Assembly (NCBI GenBank): GCA_016722065.1
Contig: JADKGX010000002.1
Coordinates: forward strand, 248,001 to 312,000
Length of the DNA stretch: 64,000 nucleotides
Direction of reading: 5' to 3'
Source of the DNA: Planctomycetota bacterium
GTDB taxonomy: Bacteria; Planctomycetota; UBA8742; UBA2392
The position numbers and the translations under genes were made by a program. The notes beneath the pieces were generated by a model, which was not told the origin of the DNA, searched no databases, and was given only the letters and a program-made list of their open reading frames with translations. Numbering within the stretch: the stretch's first letter is position 1; each line of letters begins with the position of its first letter. Shown piece by piece: positions 28,635 through 35,937 of this stretch.

Positions 28635-29654
28635 TTACTTCCCCCTCAGCAACAGCTCGCCGATCTGGATGGCGTTGAGTGCTGCGCCCTTCATGATCTG
28701 GTCGCCAACCGCCCACAGGCACAGGCCCTTGTTGCCGTCCACGCTTACGTCCTGGCGGATGCGGCCTACGCCGATTTCGTCCTTGAGGCTGCGTTCAAGC
28801 GGAATCGGGTAGATCTCGGTCCTGGGGTCGTCCTGCACCACCACGCCGGGGGCTTTGCGCAGGATTTCGCGGGCGGCCTCGGCCGTGCAGGGCTTTTCGA
28901 ACTCCAGATTGAGTGACACGCTGTGCGAGCGCAGCACCGGCACCCGCACGCAGGTTGCCGTCGCGCGCAGCGTGGCGTGGTGCATGATTTTCTGGCCTTC
29001 CCACAGGAACTTCATTTCTTCTTTGGTGTAGCCGTTGTCCTGCACAGCATCAATGCGCGGGATCACGTTGAAGGCGATCTGCTTGGGCGCGATCTTCACC
29101 GTCAGCGGCTTGCCCGCGGCCCAGTCGCGCATCTGCTGTTGGAGTTCTTCCATGGCCTGGGCGCCCGCGCCGCTGATTGCCTGGTAGCTGCTCATCACCG
29201 CGCGCTTGAGCCCAAAGGCCTTGTGCAGGGGGTACGTCGGCAGCAGGGCGACAATCGTCGTGCAGTTCGGGTTGGCGATGATACGCCGCGCGCCGTACTC
29301 AAAGGCGTCCTGCGGGTTGATTTCGGGCACCACCAACGGGATTTCTTTCTCGTAACGAAAGGCGCTGGTGTTGTCGATGACGATCGCCCCGGCCTTGGCG
29401 GCGTGTGGTGCATATTCCTTGCTGATGCTTCCACCCGCAGAAAAGAAGGCCTGCTCAATGCCCCTAAAACTGTCGGGCTTGAGTTCCTCGACGGTGTGGT
29501 CCTTGCCCGCAAACTTGAGTTTCTTGCCGGCGCTGCGTGCGCTGGCTAACAGGCGCAGAGATTTAATCGGGTACTTGCGCAGCTCGAACAAACGCAGGAA
29601 CTCTTCGCCCACGGCGCCGGTTGCGCCGACCACTGCCACGTTTACGCCCGACAT
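28635..29654 (-). CDS. asd: Aspartate-semialdehyde dehydrogenase
   Basis: Reduces aspartyl phosphate to aspartate semialdehyde in the lysine/threonine/methionine/diaminopimelate branch. The 339-residue protein has the NADP loop VVGATGAVGEEF, the catalytic Cys in ANPNCTTI, SSYQAISGAGAQAMEEL, and RVPVLRSHSVS near the substrate site. The start at 29654 has AGGAG 8 nt upstream; an in-frame ATG at 29669 is less likely. Two near-identical GC hairpins lie in the leader just upstream. Downstream it converges on a repeat element and the HTTM gene. Confidence 0.95.
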   Translation of the reverse strand: MSGVNVAVVGATGAVGEEFLRLFELRKYPIKSLRLLASARSAGKKLKFAGKDHTVEELKPDSFRGIEQAFFSAGGSISKEYAPHAAKAGAIVIDNTSAFRYEKEIPLVVPEINPQDAFEYGARRIIANPNCTTIVALLPTYPLHKAFGLKRAVMSSYQAISGAGAQAMEELQQQMRDWAAGKPLTVKIAPKQIAFNVIPRIDAVQDNGYTKEEMKFLWEGQKIMHHATLRATATCVRVPVLRSHSVSLNLEFEKPCTAEAAREILRKAPGVVVQDDPRTEIYPIPLERSLKDEIGVGRIRQDVSVDGNKGLCLWAVGDQIMKGAALNAIQIGELLLRGK

Positions 29655-29671
29655 GCCTGCTCTCCTCACGC

Positions 29672-29714
29672 GCGGGCAAGGTGCCCGCCAAACGGTGCGG
29701 GCGAGGCGCCCGCA
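29672..29714 (-). promoter_or_regulatory. Two tandem near-identical hairpins in the asd leader
   Basis: GCGGGCA-AGG-TGCCCGC at 29672-29688 and TGCGGGCG-AGG-CGCCCGCA at 29696-29714, 7- and 8-bp stems with the same 3-nt loop, 7 nt apart. They lie between the upstream micro-gene terminator and asd's start codon. This could be a leader RNA structure, a protein-binding dyad pair or a small repeat. Confidence 0.45.
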
Positions 29715-29726
29715 TCACTGACAAAA

Positions 29727-29754
29727 AAGCCGCCGCGGGAATCCGCGGCGGCTT
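29727..29754 (-). terminator. Strong intrinsic terminator after the 19-codon gene
   Basis: On the minus strand, a 12-bp stem (AAGCCGCCGCGG with its complement), a 4-nt loop, then six T residues (29728-29723). This is a textbook rho-independent terminator. It ends the transcript carrying the micro-gene and isolates asd downstream. Confidence 0.88.
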
Positions 29755-29777
29755 GAAATACTCAGCCATTCCGCGGA

Positions 29778-29837
29778 TCAGCGGTGACGCTTCTTCATGC
29801 CCTTCTTGATCGACTTCATGCTGTCGCGGCTGAACAT
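29778..29837 (-). CDS. 19-residue basic micropeptide gene
   Basis: Encodes MFSRDSMKSIKKGMKKRHR, 8 of whose 19 residues are Lys or Arg. AGGAG lies exactly 5 nt before the ATG. A promoter-like pair (29858-29885) would give a leader of about 14 nt, and a strong terminator begins 24 nt after the stop. The full set of gene signals around so short a frame argues that it is expressed. The sequence resembles no family I can name; the basic character suggests RNA or ribosome binding. The alternative is that the region specifies a small RNA. Confidence 0.6.
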   Translation of the reverse strand: MFSRDSMKSIKKGMKKRHR

Positions 29838-29857
29838 GACTTCTCCTGTGGCGCGGA

Positions 29858-29885
29858 AAGATAGCAACCACAAGCCGGGTTGCAA
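29858..29885 (-). promoter_or_regulatory. Promoter of the 19-codon gene
   Basis: Minus strand: TTGCAA at 29885-29880, a 16-nt spacer, TATCTT at 29863-29858. Predicted start of transcription is near 29851, about 14 nt before the ATG at 29837. Confidence 0.55.
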
Positions 29886-29976
29886 GGCACTCAAACCTGT
29901 TGGGCATGCGCACACATTGGCTCCCGACACACCAACGCCTTGTGAATCTGTTTGCTGCGCCGGTTACCACAACAGA

Positions 29977-31242
29977 CTAGGCCTTCACGGCCTCCACGAT
30001 ACTTATCGGGCTGGGCGTTGGGATGATTCGGCTTACCTTCAGCCCCGAGGCCGCGCACAAATCCTTGAACTGCTTTTCCGTGCGTTCACAGCCGCCGGGG
30101 GTCATGGCCAGCATGTTCATGTCCATCAGAAAGCCCGCATCAGGGCTGCTTTGCGGCGGCAGCACGGCGTTCACGATCAACACCCGGCCGCCTTCCACCA
30201 TGGCGTTGCGAATGTTCGTCAAGATCTGGCGACACTGGTCGTCGGCCCAGTCGTGAATGATGTGCTTTAGCGTGTACAGGTCGCCGCCCTCGGGCACGGC
30301 GCGAAAGAAATCGCCACTATCGGCCGTGATGCGCTTGGCGACATCGTCGTCCAGGCGCGGCATGGTCTGAATCACCTGTGGCAGGTCGTACAGCATGCCC
30401 TCCGCCCCTGCGGCTTTTCGCAGCAGGGTGGACAAGAAGAAGCCATGCCCGCCGCCGATGTCGACGATTTTCTGCACCCCCTGGAAGTCATAGGTCTCAG
30501 CCACCACACTCGCCGTCAGGCCTGAAAAGCTGGTCATGGCGCCGTTGAACCAGGCCGCTTCTTCGTGATTGTCCTTGAAGTAATCCCACAGCGGCTTGCC
30601 GAAAACGTCTTCGGCCACGCTGATGCCCTTGCGCAGGGTTTCTTCCAGCCTGCCCCAGGGCAGCCAGTGCGACGGCGTTGTCACCATCACCGCCATCGCG
30701 CGCAGGCTGCCGGGCACATCGCTGCGCAGCAGGTTGGAAACCGGCGTTAGCGCATAGGTGCCGGGCGCGACTTCGCTGAACACGCCCACCGAGGTCAACG
30801 CGCGCATCAACCGGTGCAGTGCCTTCTGGTCGGCCCCCACGGCTGAAGCCAGCGCGACGTAATAGCGCGGGCCGTTGGCCAGTTCGTCCGGGATGCCCAG
30901 TTTGGCCGCAGCCGAAACGGCCTTGCTGACCATGAAGCCCATCACCATCTGCATCAACTGCATTGGCGCTTGCGCATCACGCGCAGGATCAGCTGCCGGG
31001 CGCGTCGATTTGGCAGGCTTGGGCCGCGCCGAATCGGCCTTTGTCGTACGGCGCGACAAGGCCAGATGGCTGATGCGCTCGCGCTTGGGCTTCACGCCCT
31101 TGGCGCCGACTTTGGCGGCCTCCAGAATCGCCCGGGCTTGCCCCTTGGAGAGTTTCTTGGGCTTGGACGGCTCTTTCGATTTGCCCTTGGGCTTGGTTGG
31201 TTTTGCGGGTTTCTTGCCCTTGGCTGGTTTCTTCTTTGCCAT
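29977..31242 (-). CDS. SAM-dependent O-methyltransferase with Lys-rich N-terminal extension
   Basis: A 421-residue protein. Residues 1-90 are an extreme Lys/Pro/Ala/Arg-rich tail starting MAKKKPAKGKKPAKPTKPKG. After that come a winged-helix dimerisation domain and a Rossmann methyltransferase of the plant COMT/hydroxyneurosporene type, with SAM loop KIVDIGGGHGFFLSTLL and the catalytic-base His motif LKHIIHDWADDQC. The usual start would be near residue 92, so the tail is an addition. AAAGGG precedes the ATG. Substrate unknown; ahcY lies about 2 kb away on the same strand, and a tie to SAM recycling is inference. Confidence 0.85.
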   Translation of the reverse strand: MAKKKPAKGKKPAKPTKPKGKSKEPSKPKKLSKGQARAILEAAKVGAKGVKPKRERISHLALSRRTTKADSARPKPAKSTRPAADPARDAQAPMQLMQMVMGFMVSKAVSAAAKLGIPDELANGPRYYVALASAVGADQKALHRLMRALTSVGVFSEVAPGTYALTPVSNLLRSDVPGSLRAMAVMVTTPSHWLPWGRLEETLRKGISVAEDVFGKPLWDYFKDNHEEAAWFNGAMTSFSGLTASVVAETYDFQGVQKIVDIGGGHGFFLSTLLRKAAGAEGMLYDLPQVIQTMPRLDDDVAKRITADSGDFFRAVPEGGDLYTLKHIIHDWADDQCRQILTNIRNAMVEGGRVLIVNAVLPPQSSPDAGFLMDMNMLAMTPGGCERTEKQFKDLCAASGLKVSRIIPTPSPISIVEAVKA

Positions 31243-31309
31243 GTTTGCCCTTTGTTTTTCGCGACACGCGGGCCGGAGGCCCGTGAGACGGATCGGCCAG
31301 AGGCCGCTT

Positions 31310-31810
31310 TCACAACTGCTTTGCCAGAATCACGCTGCGGTATGTCTTGTTTTCCCATTGGGTGTGACCGACGATTTTCCAGCCCAGCCCGGTATAGAAC
31401 TTGATCAGGTAATCCGCACCTTCGCTGGTGTCGCCGCCGATTTCTTTGAAGCCAAGCTCGCGGGCGCGGTCGACGATTGTGTTCATCAACTTGGCACCCA
31501 ACCCAAGATGACGAAATTCTGGGTCCACGCCCAATTGGCCGGCATAGCACACGCCGGGGCGATTGGCCCATTGCGGGGTATCCAACTGGTGCGGGATCAG
31601 CAACGCCGTGCCGACGATGCGACCGCCAACTACGGCGACAAAACACTCGTTGCCTTGCACGCGTTGTTGGGTTTTCTCGATGGACTGGTCCGTGGCCGTG
31701 TAGTTGAAGCCCATGTCCGCCAGCCGCTTGTAGGAACGGTGCAGCAACTCCGTCAGCTCGACCAGCGAATCGCGGTCACTCAGTCTGCGGATGACAGGTT
31801 GCTCGGCCAC
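31310..31810 (-). CDS. GNAT acetyltransferase
   Basis: A 166-residue GNAT protein with acetyl-CoA motif LGVDPEFRHLGLGAKLM and the C-terminal FYTGLGWKIVGHTQWENKTY pattern. The start is GTG 31810, with AAGGA about 10 nt upstream. It lies 67 nt before the Lys-rich methyltransferase on the same strand and is divergent from two small membrane protein genes. Substrate cannot be inferred. Confidence 0.85.
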   Translation of the reverse strand: MAEQPVIRRLSDRDSLVELTELLHRSYKRLADMGFNYTATDQSIEKTQQRVQGNECFVAVVGGRIVGTALLIPHQLDTPQWANRPGVCYAGQLGVDPEFRHLGLGAKLMNTIVDRARELGFKEIGGDTSEGADYLIKFYTGLGWKIVGHTQWENKTYRSVILAKQL

Positions 31811-31875
31811 TGCATTCCGTCCTTTGGTGGCCAGAATCGTATAAACAAGCGTGATGCCCTACCAATGAGGATTCC

Positions 31876-32211
31876 ATGCCCATTGATGACCCCAAACTGC
31901 GCAAGATTGTCACCGTCCACATGATCGTGGCCGCCAACTTGCTGGTCACTGCGGCCACAGCTGTTGGCTTTGCAGCCAATCATGCCGAGGCCGAGTTTGC
32001 CGAACGCGGCCTGGAGCTTTCAGTGCCTGTGAAGGCATTGCTGATGTGCCGCTGGGCCGGTTTCATTGCGCTGCCGCTGTTGATGATTTCGGCGCTGGTG
32101 CTGCTGCGGGAGCGCGAACCGGCGTTTGCCTGGCGGCTCGGTATTGCCTATGGCGTGATGGCGGTTTCGGCGGGGTGGTGGCTGCTGGGCACGCACATGC
32201 TGGCAATCTGA
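31876..32211 (+). CDS. Small three-TM membrane protein (paralogue A)
   Basis: A 111-residue protein with three hydrophobic segments (about 14-33, 52-75 and 87-108). The central CRWAGFIALPLLMISALVLL and the last LGIAYGVMAVSAGWWLLG align by eye with the next gene's ARWAAAGLLPAAMVLMWFF and IAIGYVFSLVALGWLGAL. It begins after GAGG 6 nt upstream. Function unknown. The likeness in size and topology suggests a tandem duplication. Confidence 0.7.
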   Translation: MPIDDPKLRKIVTVHMIVAANLLVTAATAVGFAANHAEAEFAERGLELSVPVKALLMCRWAGFIALPLLMISALVLLREREPAFAWRLGIAYGVMAVSAGWWLLGTHMLAI

Positions 32212-32257
32212 GGGCCGCACTTCAAAGAACACTGCGGCAACCCTAAGGTTTGTCGCC

Positions 32258-32611
32258 ATGCCGACTGCCGACCCCGACGTCGCCGATCCCAAACAGCGCA
32301 ATCACCTGGTGCTTACCCTGGTGGAACTTGCCTGCGTGTCCGGGCTGGTGATTGTGGCTGGCGAAAAACAACTGGGCGTGTATGCCAACATGAACGCCAA
32401 GTTGCCGGCGCTGTTGCAACTGCTGCTGGCCGCGCGTTGGGCAGCAGCGGGCCTTTTGCCTGCAGCAATGGTGCTGATGTGGTTTTTCGGCGCGCGCTTT
32501 CAGAAGTTGCGCCTCTGCATCGCCATCGGGTATGTGTTTTCGCTGGTGGCACTGGGCTGGTTGGGCGCGCTGGTGTTTTACCTGTGGAAGCTGCTGCCAC
32601 GGCCCGATTAG
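32258..32611 (+). CDS. Small three-TM membrane protein (paralogue B)
   Basis: A 117-residue protein with three hydrophobic segments and a short polar N-terminus (MPTADPDVADPKQRN). It appears to be a diverged paralogue of the gene 46 nt upstream, sharing the RWA..LLP..M pattern in TM2 and IAxxY...GWL in TM3. TAAGGT lies 8 nt before the ATG; a clear SD is missing. Function unknown. Confidence 0.7.
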   Translation: MPTADPDVADPKQRNHLVLTLVELACVSGLVIVAGEKQLGVYANMNAKLPALLQLLLAARWAAAGLLPAAMVLMWFFGARFQKLRLCIAIGYVFSLVALGWLGALVFYLWKLLPRPD

Positions 32612-32746
32612 TCAAGTAAGCCATTGCACGCCAAGCCAGACACCCATCGCAATCAGCGACAACACCGACAGCCCGGCGCCAATGCACGCGGCAATGGCCA
32701 GCCAGCGCGGCGCAGGGGTGTCGTCAGACCAGGTCACTTCGTTCAT
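32612..32746 (-). CDS. 44-residue single-TM protein
   Basis: The frame begins MNEVTWSDDTPAPRWLAIAA and ends in a hydrophobic helix (IGAGLSVLSLIAMGVWLGVQ). GAGG lies 6 nt before the ATG. It is 48 nt downstream of a small signal-anchored protein gene on the same strand, and its stop adjoins the end of convergent paralogue B. Size, SD and a clean TM helix suggest a genuine small membrane protein; function unknown. Confidence 0.6.
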   Translation of the reverse strand: MNEVTWSDDTPAPRWLAIAACIGAGLSVLSLIAMGVWLGVQWLT

Positions 32747-32794
32747 GGCCGCCTCAACAGGTGAAACGGCGCAGGCCAAAGATCGTTGGGCGGC

Positions 32795-33082
32795 TTACTT
32801 GCCGGGTGTGATTGTGTAGTACAGCCCGGGGCGGTTGACGTTGATCCACCAGTCTTCTTCACCGTTGGTCAGCAGGATCCATTCGCCATAGGTTGATTTG
32901 ATCGTGCCGCCGTTTTCGGTCGCTGCAAAGACCATGCCCGCGCCCTTCTTGAAATCCGGCGGCAGCAGGTCAGCCGCCGGGGCAGAGGCCTGCACCGGCG
33001 TCGGTTCCAGCAACTTGACCGCACCCAGGGTCACAGCGCTGGCCAGGATGGCAACCACAAGCAGTTTCATGTTTTCGCGCAT
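32795..33082 (-). CDS. Small signal-anchored hypothetical protein
   Basis: A 95-residue protein. ATG 33082 is preferred over 33106 because GGAG sits 6 nt upstream. An N-terminal hydrophobic segment (MKLLVVAILASAVTLGAVKLL) is followed by a Pro/Ala linker and a compact domain ending EDWWINVNRPGLYYTITPGK. It is probably exported or tethered. Family not recognised. It is separated from ahcY upstream by a terminator and likely has its own promoter. Confidence 0.7.
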   Translation of the reverse strand: MRENMKLLVVAILASAVTLGAVKLLEPTPVQASAPAADLLPPDFKKGAGMVFAATENGGTIKSTYGEWILLTNGEEDWWINVNRPGLYYTITPGK

Positions 33083-33200
33083 GGCGATCTCCGGTTGAGA
33101 ATGCATGGGCTAGCAGTTGGCTTGTCCCCGGGCCAGTGCGGTGTTTGTAGCGCCTCGTGAACCGCAACCCATGCAGACGCTTCGGGCTCTTGTTCAAGCG

Positions 33201-33227
33201 AAACCCGGCCCTTTGGGGGCCGGGTTT
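33201..33227 (-). terminator. Terminator of ahcY
   Basis: A 10-bp perfect stem AAACCCGGCC / GGCCGGGTTT with a 7-nt loop, about 40 nt beyond the ahcY stop. On the minus strand the stem ends GGGTTT followed by CGCTTG, so the U-run is short. Confidence 0.65.
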
Positions 33228-33267
33228 GGAAAGCTATCCCGTCGTTTTCACTGCGGGCTGACAGTGC

Positions 33268-34563
33268 TTATGTGCCTTCGTTCCAGCTTCCGAGGTACTT
33301 CTTTTGCTCGGCGGTCAGGGTGTCGATCTTCAGACCCATGGTTTGCAGCTTCAGGGTGGCTACCCATTCGTCCACTTCGCGTGGCAACTGGTGCACGCCG
33401 GGCTTGAGGCGCGCCTTGTTCTTCATGGCGTACTCGCTGGCCAGCGCCTGCACGGCAAAGCTCATGTCCATCACATTGGCCGGGTGGCCTTCCGCAGCGG
33501 CCAGGTTGACCAGGCGGCCGTCGGCCAGCACGTAAATCGTGTTGCCGCTTGGCAGCTCGAACTCTTCGACAAAGGGCTTGGGTTCGCCCTTGCTCTTGGC
33601 CAGCTTGCGCAGCGCGTCCAGGTTCAATTCCACGTTGAAGTGGCCGCTGTTGCACACGATGGCGCCTTCCTTCATCACCTTGAAGTGTGCGGCGTCAATC
33701 ACGTGCTTGTTGCCGGTCAGTGTGCAGAAAATGTCGCCGACCTTTGCAGCCTCGGCAATCGGCATTACTTCGTAGCCGTCCATCACGGCCTCAAGCGCCT
33801 TGACCGGGTCGATTTCGGTGACAACCACGCGGGCGCCAAGGCCGCGCGCGCGCATGGCAAAACCGCGCCCGCACCAGCCATAACCGATCGATACGACCGT
33901 GCGCCCGCTGAACAGGCGGTTGGTGGCGCGAATGATGCCGTCGCAGGTGCTTTGGCCTGTGCCGTAGCGGTTGTCGAACATGTGCTTGCAGTCGGCGTCG
34001 TTGACGGCGATTACGGGGAACTTCAGCACGCCTTCTTTTTCCATCGCGCGCAGGCGGATGATGCCGGTGGTGGTTTCTTCCATGCTGGCGACAACGTTCT
34101 TTGCCAGCTCCTGGCGCTTGGTCAGAATTTCGGTCACCAGGTCAGCGCCGTCGTCCATGGTCACGTTAGGCTGCTTGTCCAGTACGGCGGCCAGGTGGCT
34201 GTAATAGGTCTTGCTGTCCTCGCCCTTGATGGCAAAGGTTTCAATGCCGTATTCGAGGGTCAGGGCGGCGGCCACGTCATCCTGCGTGCTGAGCGGGTTG
34301 CTGGCGCACAGGAAGACTTCGGCGCCACCGGCCTTGAGTGCGCGAACCAGGTTGGCTGTTTCGGTGGTCACGTGCAGGCAGCAGGCCATACGCAGGCCCT
34401 TCAATGGCTGCTCCTTGGCAAAGCGCTTGCGTACAGCGGTCAGAACGGGCATGTCAGCTTCCGCCCATTGAATACGCTGGATGCCCTGCTGCTTGAGGGA
34501 GGCGTCTTTGAAGTCGCTCTTTTTGCCGGAAGTTGTTGGTGCCTTCTTGGTCGCGGTGGCCAT
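33268..34563 (-). CDS. ahcY: Adenosylhomocysteinase
   Basis: Hydrolyses S-adenosylhomocysteine to adenosine and homocysteine, relieving methyltransferase inhibition. The 431-residue protein has ACCLHVTTETANLVRALK, NDADCKHMFDNRYGTGQS, the NAD loop VVSIGYGWCGRGFA and GHFNVELNLDALRKLAK. It lacks the C-terminal extension of eukaryotic-type enzymes and ends shortly after TAEQKKYLGSW, the short form seen in Thermotoga and archaea. Residues 1-20 are Lys/Thr/Ser-rich and seem added. AAGGA lies 5 nt upstream of the ATG. Confidence 0.96.
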   Translation of the reverse strand: MATATKKAPTTSGKKSDFKDASLKQQGIQRIQWAEADMPVLTAVRKRFAKEQPLKGLRMACCLHVTTETANLVRALKAGGAEVFLCASNPLSTQDDVAAALTLEYGIETFAIKGEDSKTYYSHLAAVLDKQPNVTMDDGADLVTEILTKRQELAKNVVASMEETTTGIIRLRAMEKEGVLKFPVIAVNDADCKHMFDNRYGTGQSTCDGIIRATNRLFSGRTVVSIGYGWCGRGFAMRARGLGARVVVTEIDPVKALEAVMDGYEVMPIAEAAKVGDIFCTLTGNKHVIDAAHFKVMKEGAIVCNSGHFNVELNLDALRKLAKSKGEPKPFVEEFELPSGNTIYVLADGRLVNLAAAEGHPANVMDMSFAVQALASEYAMKNKARLKPGVHQLPREVDEWVATLKLQTMGLKIDTLTAEQKKYLGSWNEGT

Positions 34564-34659
34564 TGCGTTCCTTGGTCAATGAAAAGCGGCGCCGCTTATA
34601 GCAGACGCCGCCCGGATTCCCATGTTGAGTCGAAAAACGCGCTAAAAACCGCCTTAACA

Positions 34660-35529
34660 TCACGCCCCGGGTGGGCCAGCCGGTGTTGGTGGCACGGCCG
34701 CTGGCGGCATGGGCGCGGCCCCGGGAGGGCCCTGTGGCGGCATGCCGCCTATCAACCCCATGGAGGGATCATAGCCCGGAATCACCACTTTTTCGGCCGC
34801 AGCGCCCGCCAGGTAGGCCTTGACGGCAGGTCGGGACATCTGAAAAGCTAACAAGCCGTTGATTACCAGCACAAACAACACCACCACAACCATCGAACCA
34901 TAGGTAATGCCCTTCATGATCGGGTTCATGGTTTCCATCAATTGGTCCGCGGAGGGGCCCTTGCGGCCTTTGCTGCCGCCTTTTTTCTCGGCCTCTGCAA
35001 ACTGTGCACGCATGATCGCCTGTTGCGAATCCATTGCCGATTCCGTGGCGATGGTCTGTTCGTACCCGTAAACGGGCAGCATCAGCAGCACCAGCGCCGC
35101 CCTTGCCACGGCCAGTTTGGCGCCTTTGGGACGAGGCTTGATCAGCAAAAACACGCCCGCCAGCCATGACAGCACCACCACTGCCAGCTCGCCGGCTGTG
35201 TGAATCCAGAACGTAGGGCGGCTCAAGCTGGCGGAGATCAACTCATGGGTCATGCGGTCAATCTCGGCCTTTGCGTCCGCGGAAAGCCCCGGGCTGAAAG
35301 CCGCGCCATTGAAGCCGCCGAACAGCATCACGGCCGCCGAAACCAGTTGCAGCAGCGACATCGCGCCAAAAATCAGCAGCAAGACGCCCCATATCTTGGT
35401 GGACGTGCTGCCGGGCTGCTTGGCCGCGCCCGGATTGAACGCAGGCATGGCGGGCGGCTGGGCCACACCGTAGGGCTGGTAGGACCCGGGGGTGGGGCCG
35501 GGCTGGGGCGTTGCGGGTTGGCCGGACAT
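34660..35529 (-). CDS. Proline-rich hypothetical membrane protein
   Basis: A 289-residue protein. The start at 35529 has GGAG 6 nt upstream. Residues 1-45 are Pro/Gly/Gln-rich (MSGQPATPQPGPTPGSYQPY). About four TM segments follow (IWGVLLLIFGAMSLLQLVSA; AGELAVVVLSWLAGVFLLI; AVARAALVLLMLPVYGY; MVVVVLFVLVINGLLAF), and the C-terminus is again Pro/Gly-rich. A Lys-rich loop (EKKGGSKGRKG) lies between TM3 and TM4. This is the layout of many planctomycetal and actinobacterial hypothetical proteins. Function unknown. Divergent from the beta-propeller operon. Confidence 0.75.
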   Translation of the reverse strand: MSGQPATPQPGPTPGSYQPYGVAQPPAMPAFNPGAAKQPGSTSTKIWGVLLLIFGAMSLLQLVSAAVMLFGGFNGAAFSPGLSADAKAEIDRMTHELISASLSRPTFWIHTAGELAVVVLSWLAGVFLLIKPRPKGAKLAVARAALVLLMLPVYGYEQTIATESAMDSQQAIMRAQFAEAEKKGGSKGRKGPSADQLMETMNPIMKGITYGSMVVVVLFVLVINGLLAFQMSRPAVKAYLAGAAAEKVVIPGYDPSMGLIGGMPPQGPPGAAPMPPAAVPPTPAGPPGA

Positions 35530-35587
35530 GGGTACTCCATGCATGCGAAAACGATTTCAGGCACAGGTTGCCAACGTGGGCTGGCAG

Positions 35588-35616
35588 TTGCGACCAGTTT
35601 GAACACAATCTATAGA
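35588..35616 (+). promoter_or_regulatory. Promoter of the beta-propeller operon
   Basis: TTGCGA at 35588-35593, a 17-nt spacer, TATAGA at 35611-35616. Predicted transcription start is near 35623, giving a leader of about 54 nt before the 86-residue protein gene. Confidence 0.55.
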
Positions 35617-35676
35617 GTGTCAGTTACAATTCGTACTAGTCGATTGGAACCGTGGAACATTCATTACCGAGGACCC

Positions 35677-35937
35677 ATGGCTGAAGATACACACCAGTCG
35701 TACTATGACGCTCTCTCTGAAGAGTCCAAGATGCTGCTTGTGCTGCGAGACGAGTTGTATTCGGGCTCCTGGGACAAGATGGACGAAGATTTGAGCAACC
35801 GATTGAAGGGCCGGCCTTACATATTCAAGCTGGTGAACCGCATTGAAGAGGACCGCGAGCGGATCAAGGTTCTCAAGAGTTACGAAGACAAGCACAAAAT
35901 CAACCTCCGGGATTTTGATAAAGGAGCTACCAAGTGA
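35677..35937 (+). CDS. Small acidic/basic hypothetical protein
   Basis: An 86-residue soluble protein, charged and helical (EDLSNRLKGRPYIFKLVNRI then EEDRERIKVLKSYEDKHK). GAGG lies 5 nt before the ATG. The stop overlaps the start of the beta-propeller lipoprotein (GTGA), so the two are translationally coupled. Family not recognised; there is no signal peptide, so it probably stays in the cytoplasm while its partner is exported. Confidence 0.75.
   Translation: MAEDTHQSYYDALSEESKMLLVLRDELYSGSWDKMDEDLSNRLKGRPYIFKLVNRIEEDRERIKVLKSYEDKHKINLRDFDKGATK

Noticed and set aside
34564..34659. SAM or SAH riboswitch upstream of ahcY
   Set aside because: The gap is under 100 nt and shows only a GC palindrome (AAGCGGCGCCGCTT); no riboswitch core that I recognise.
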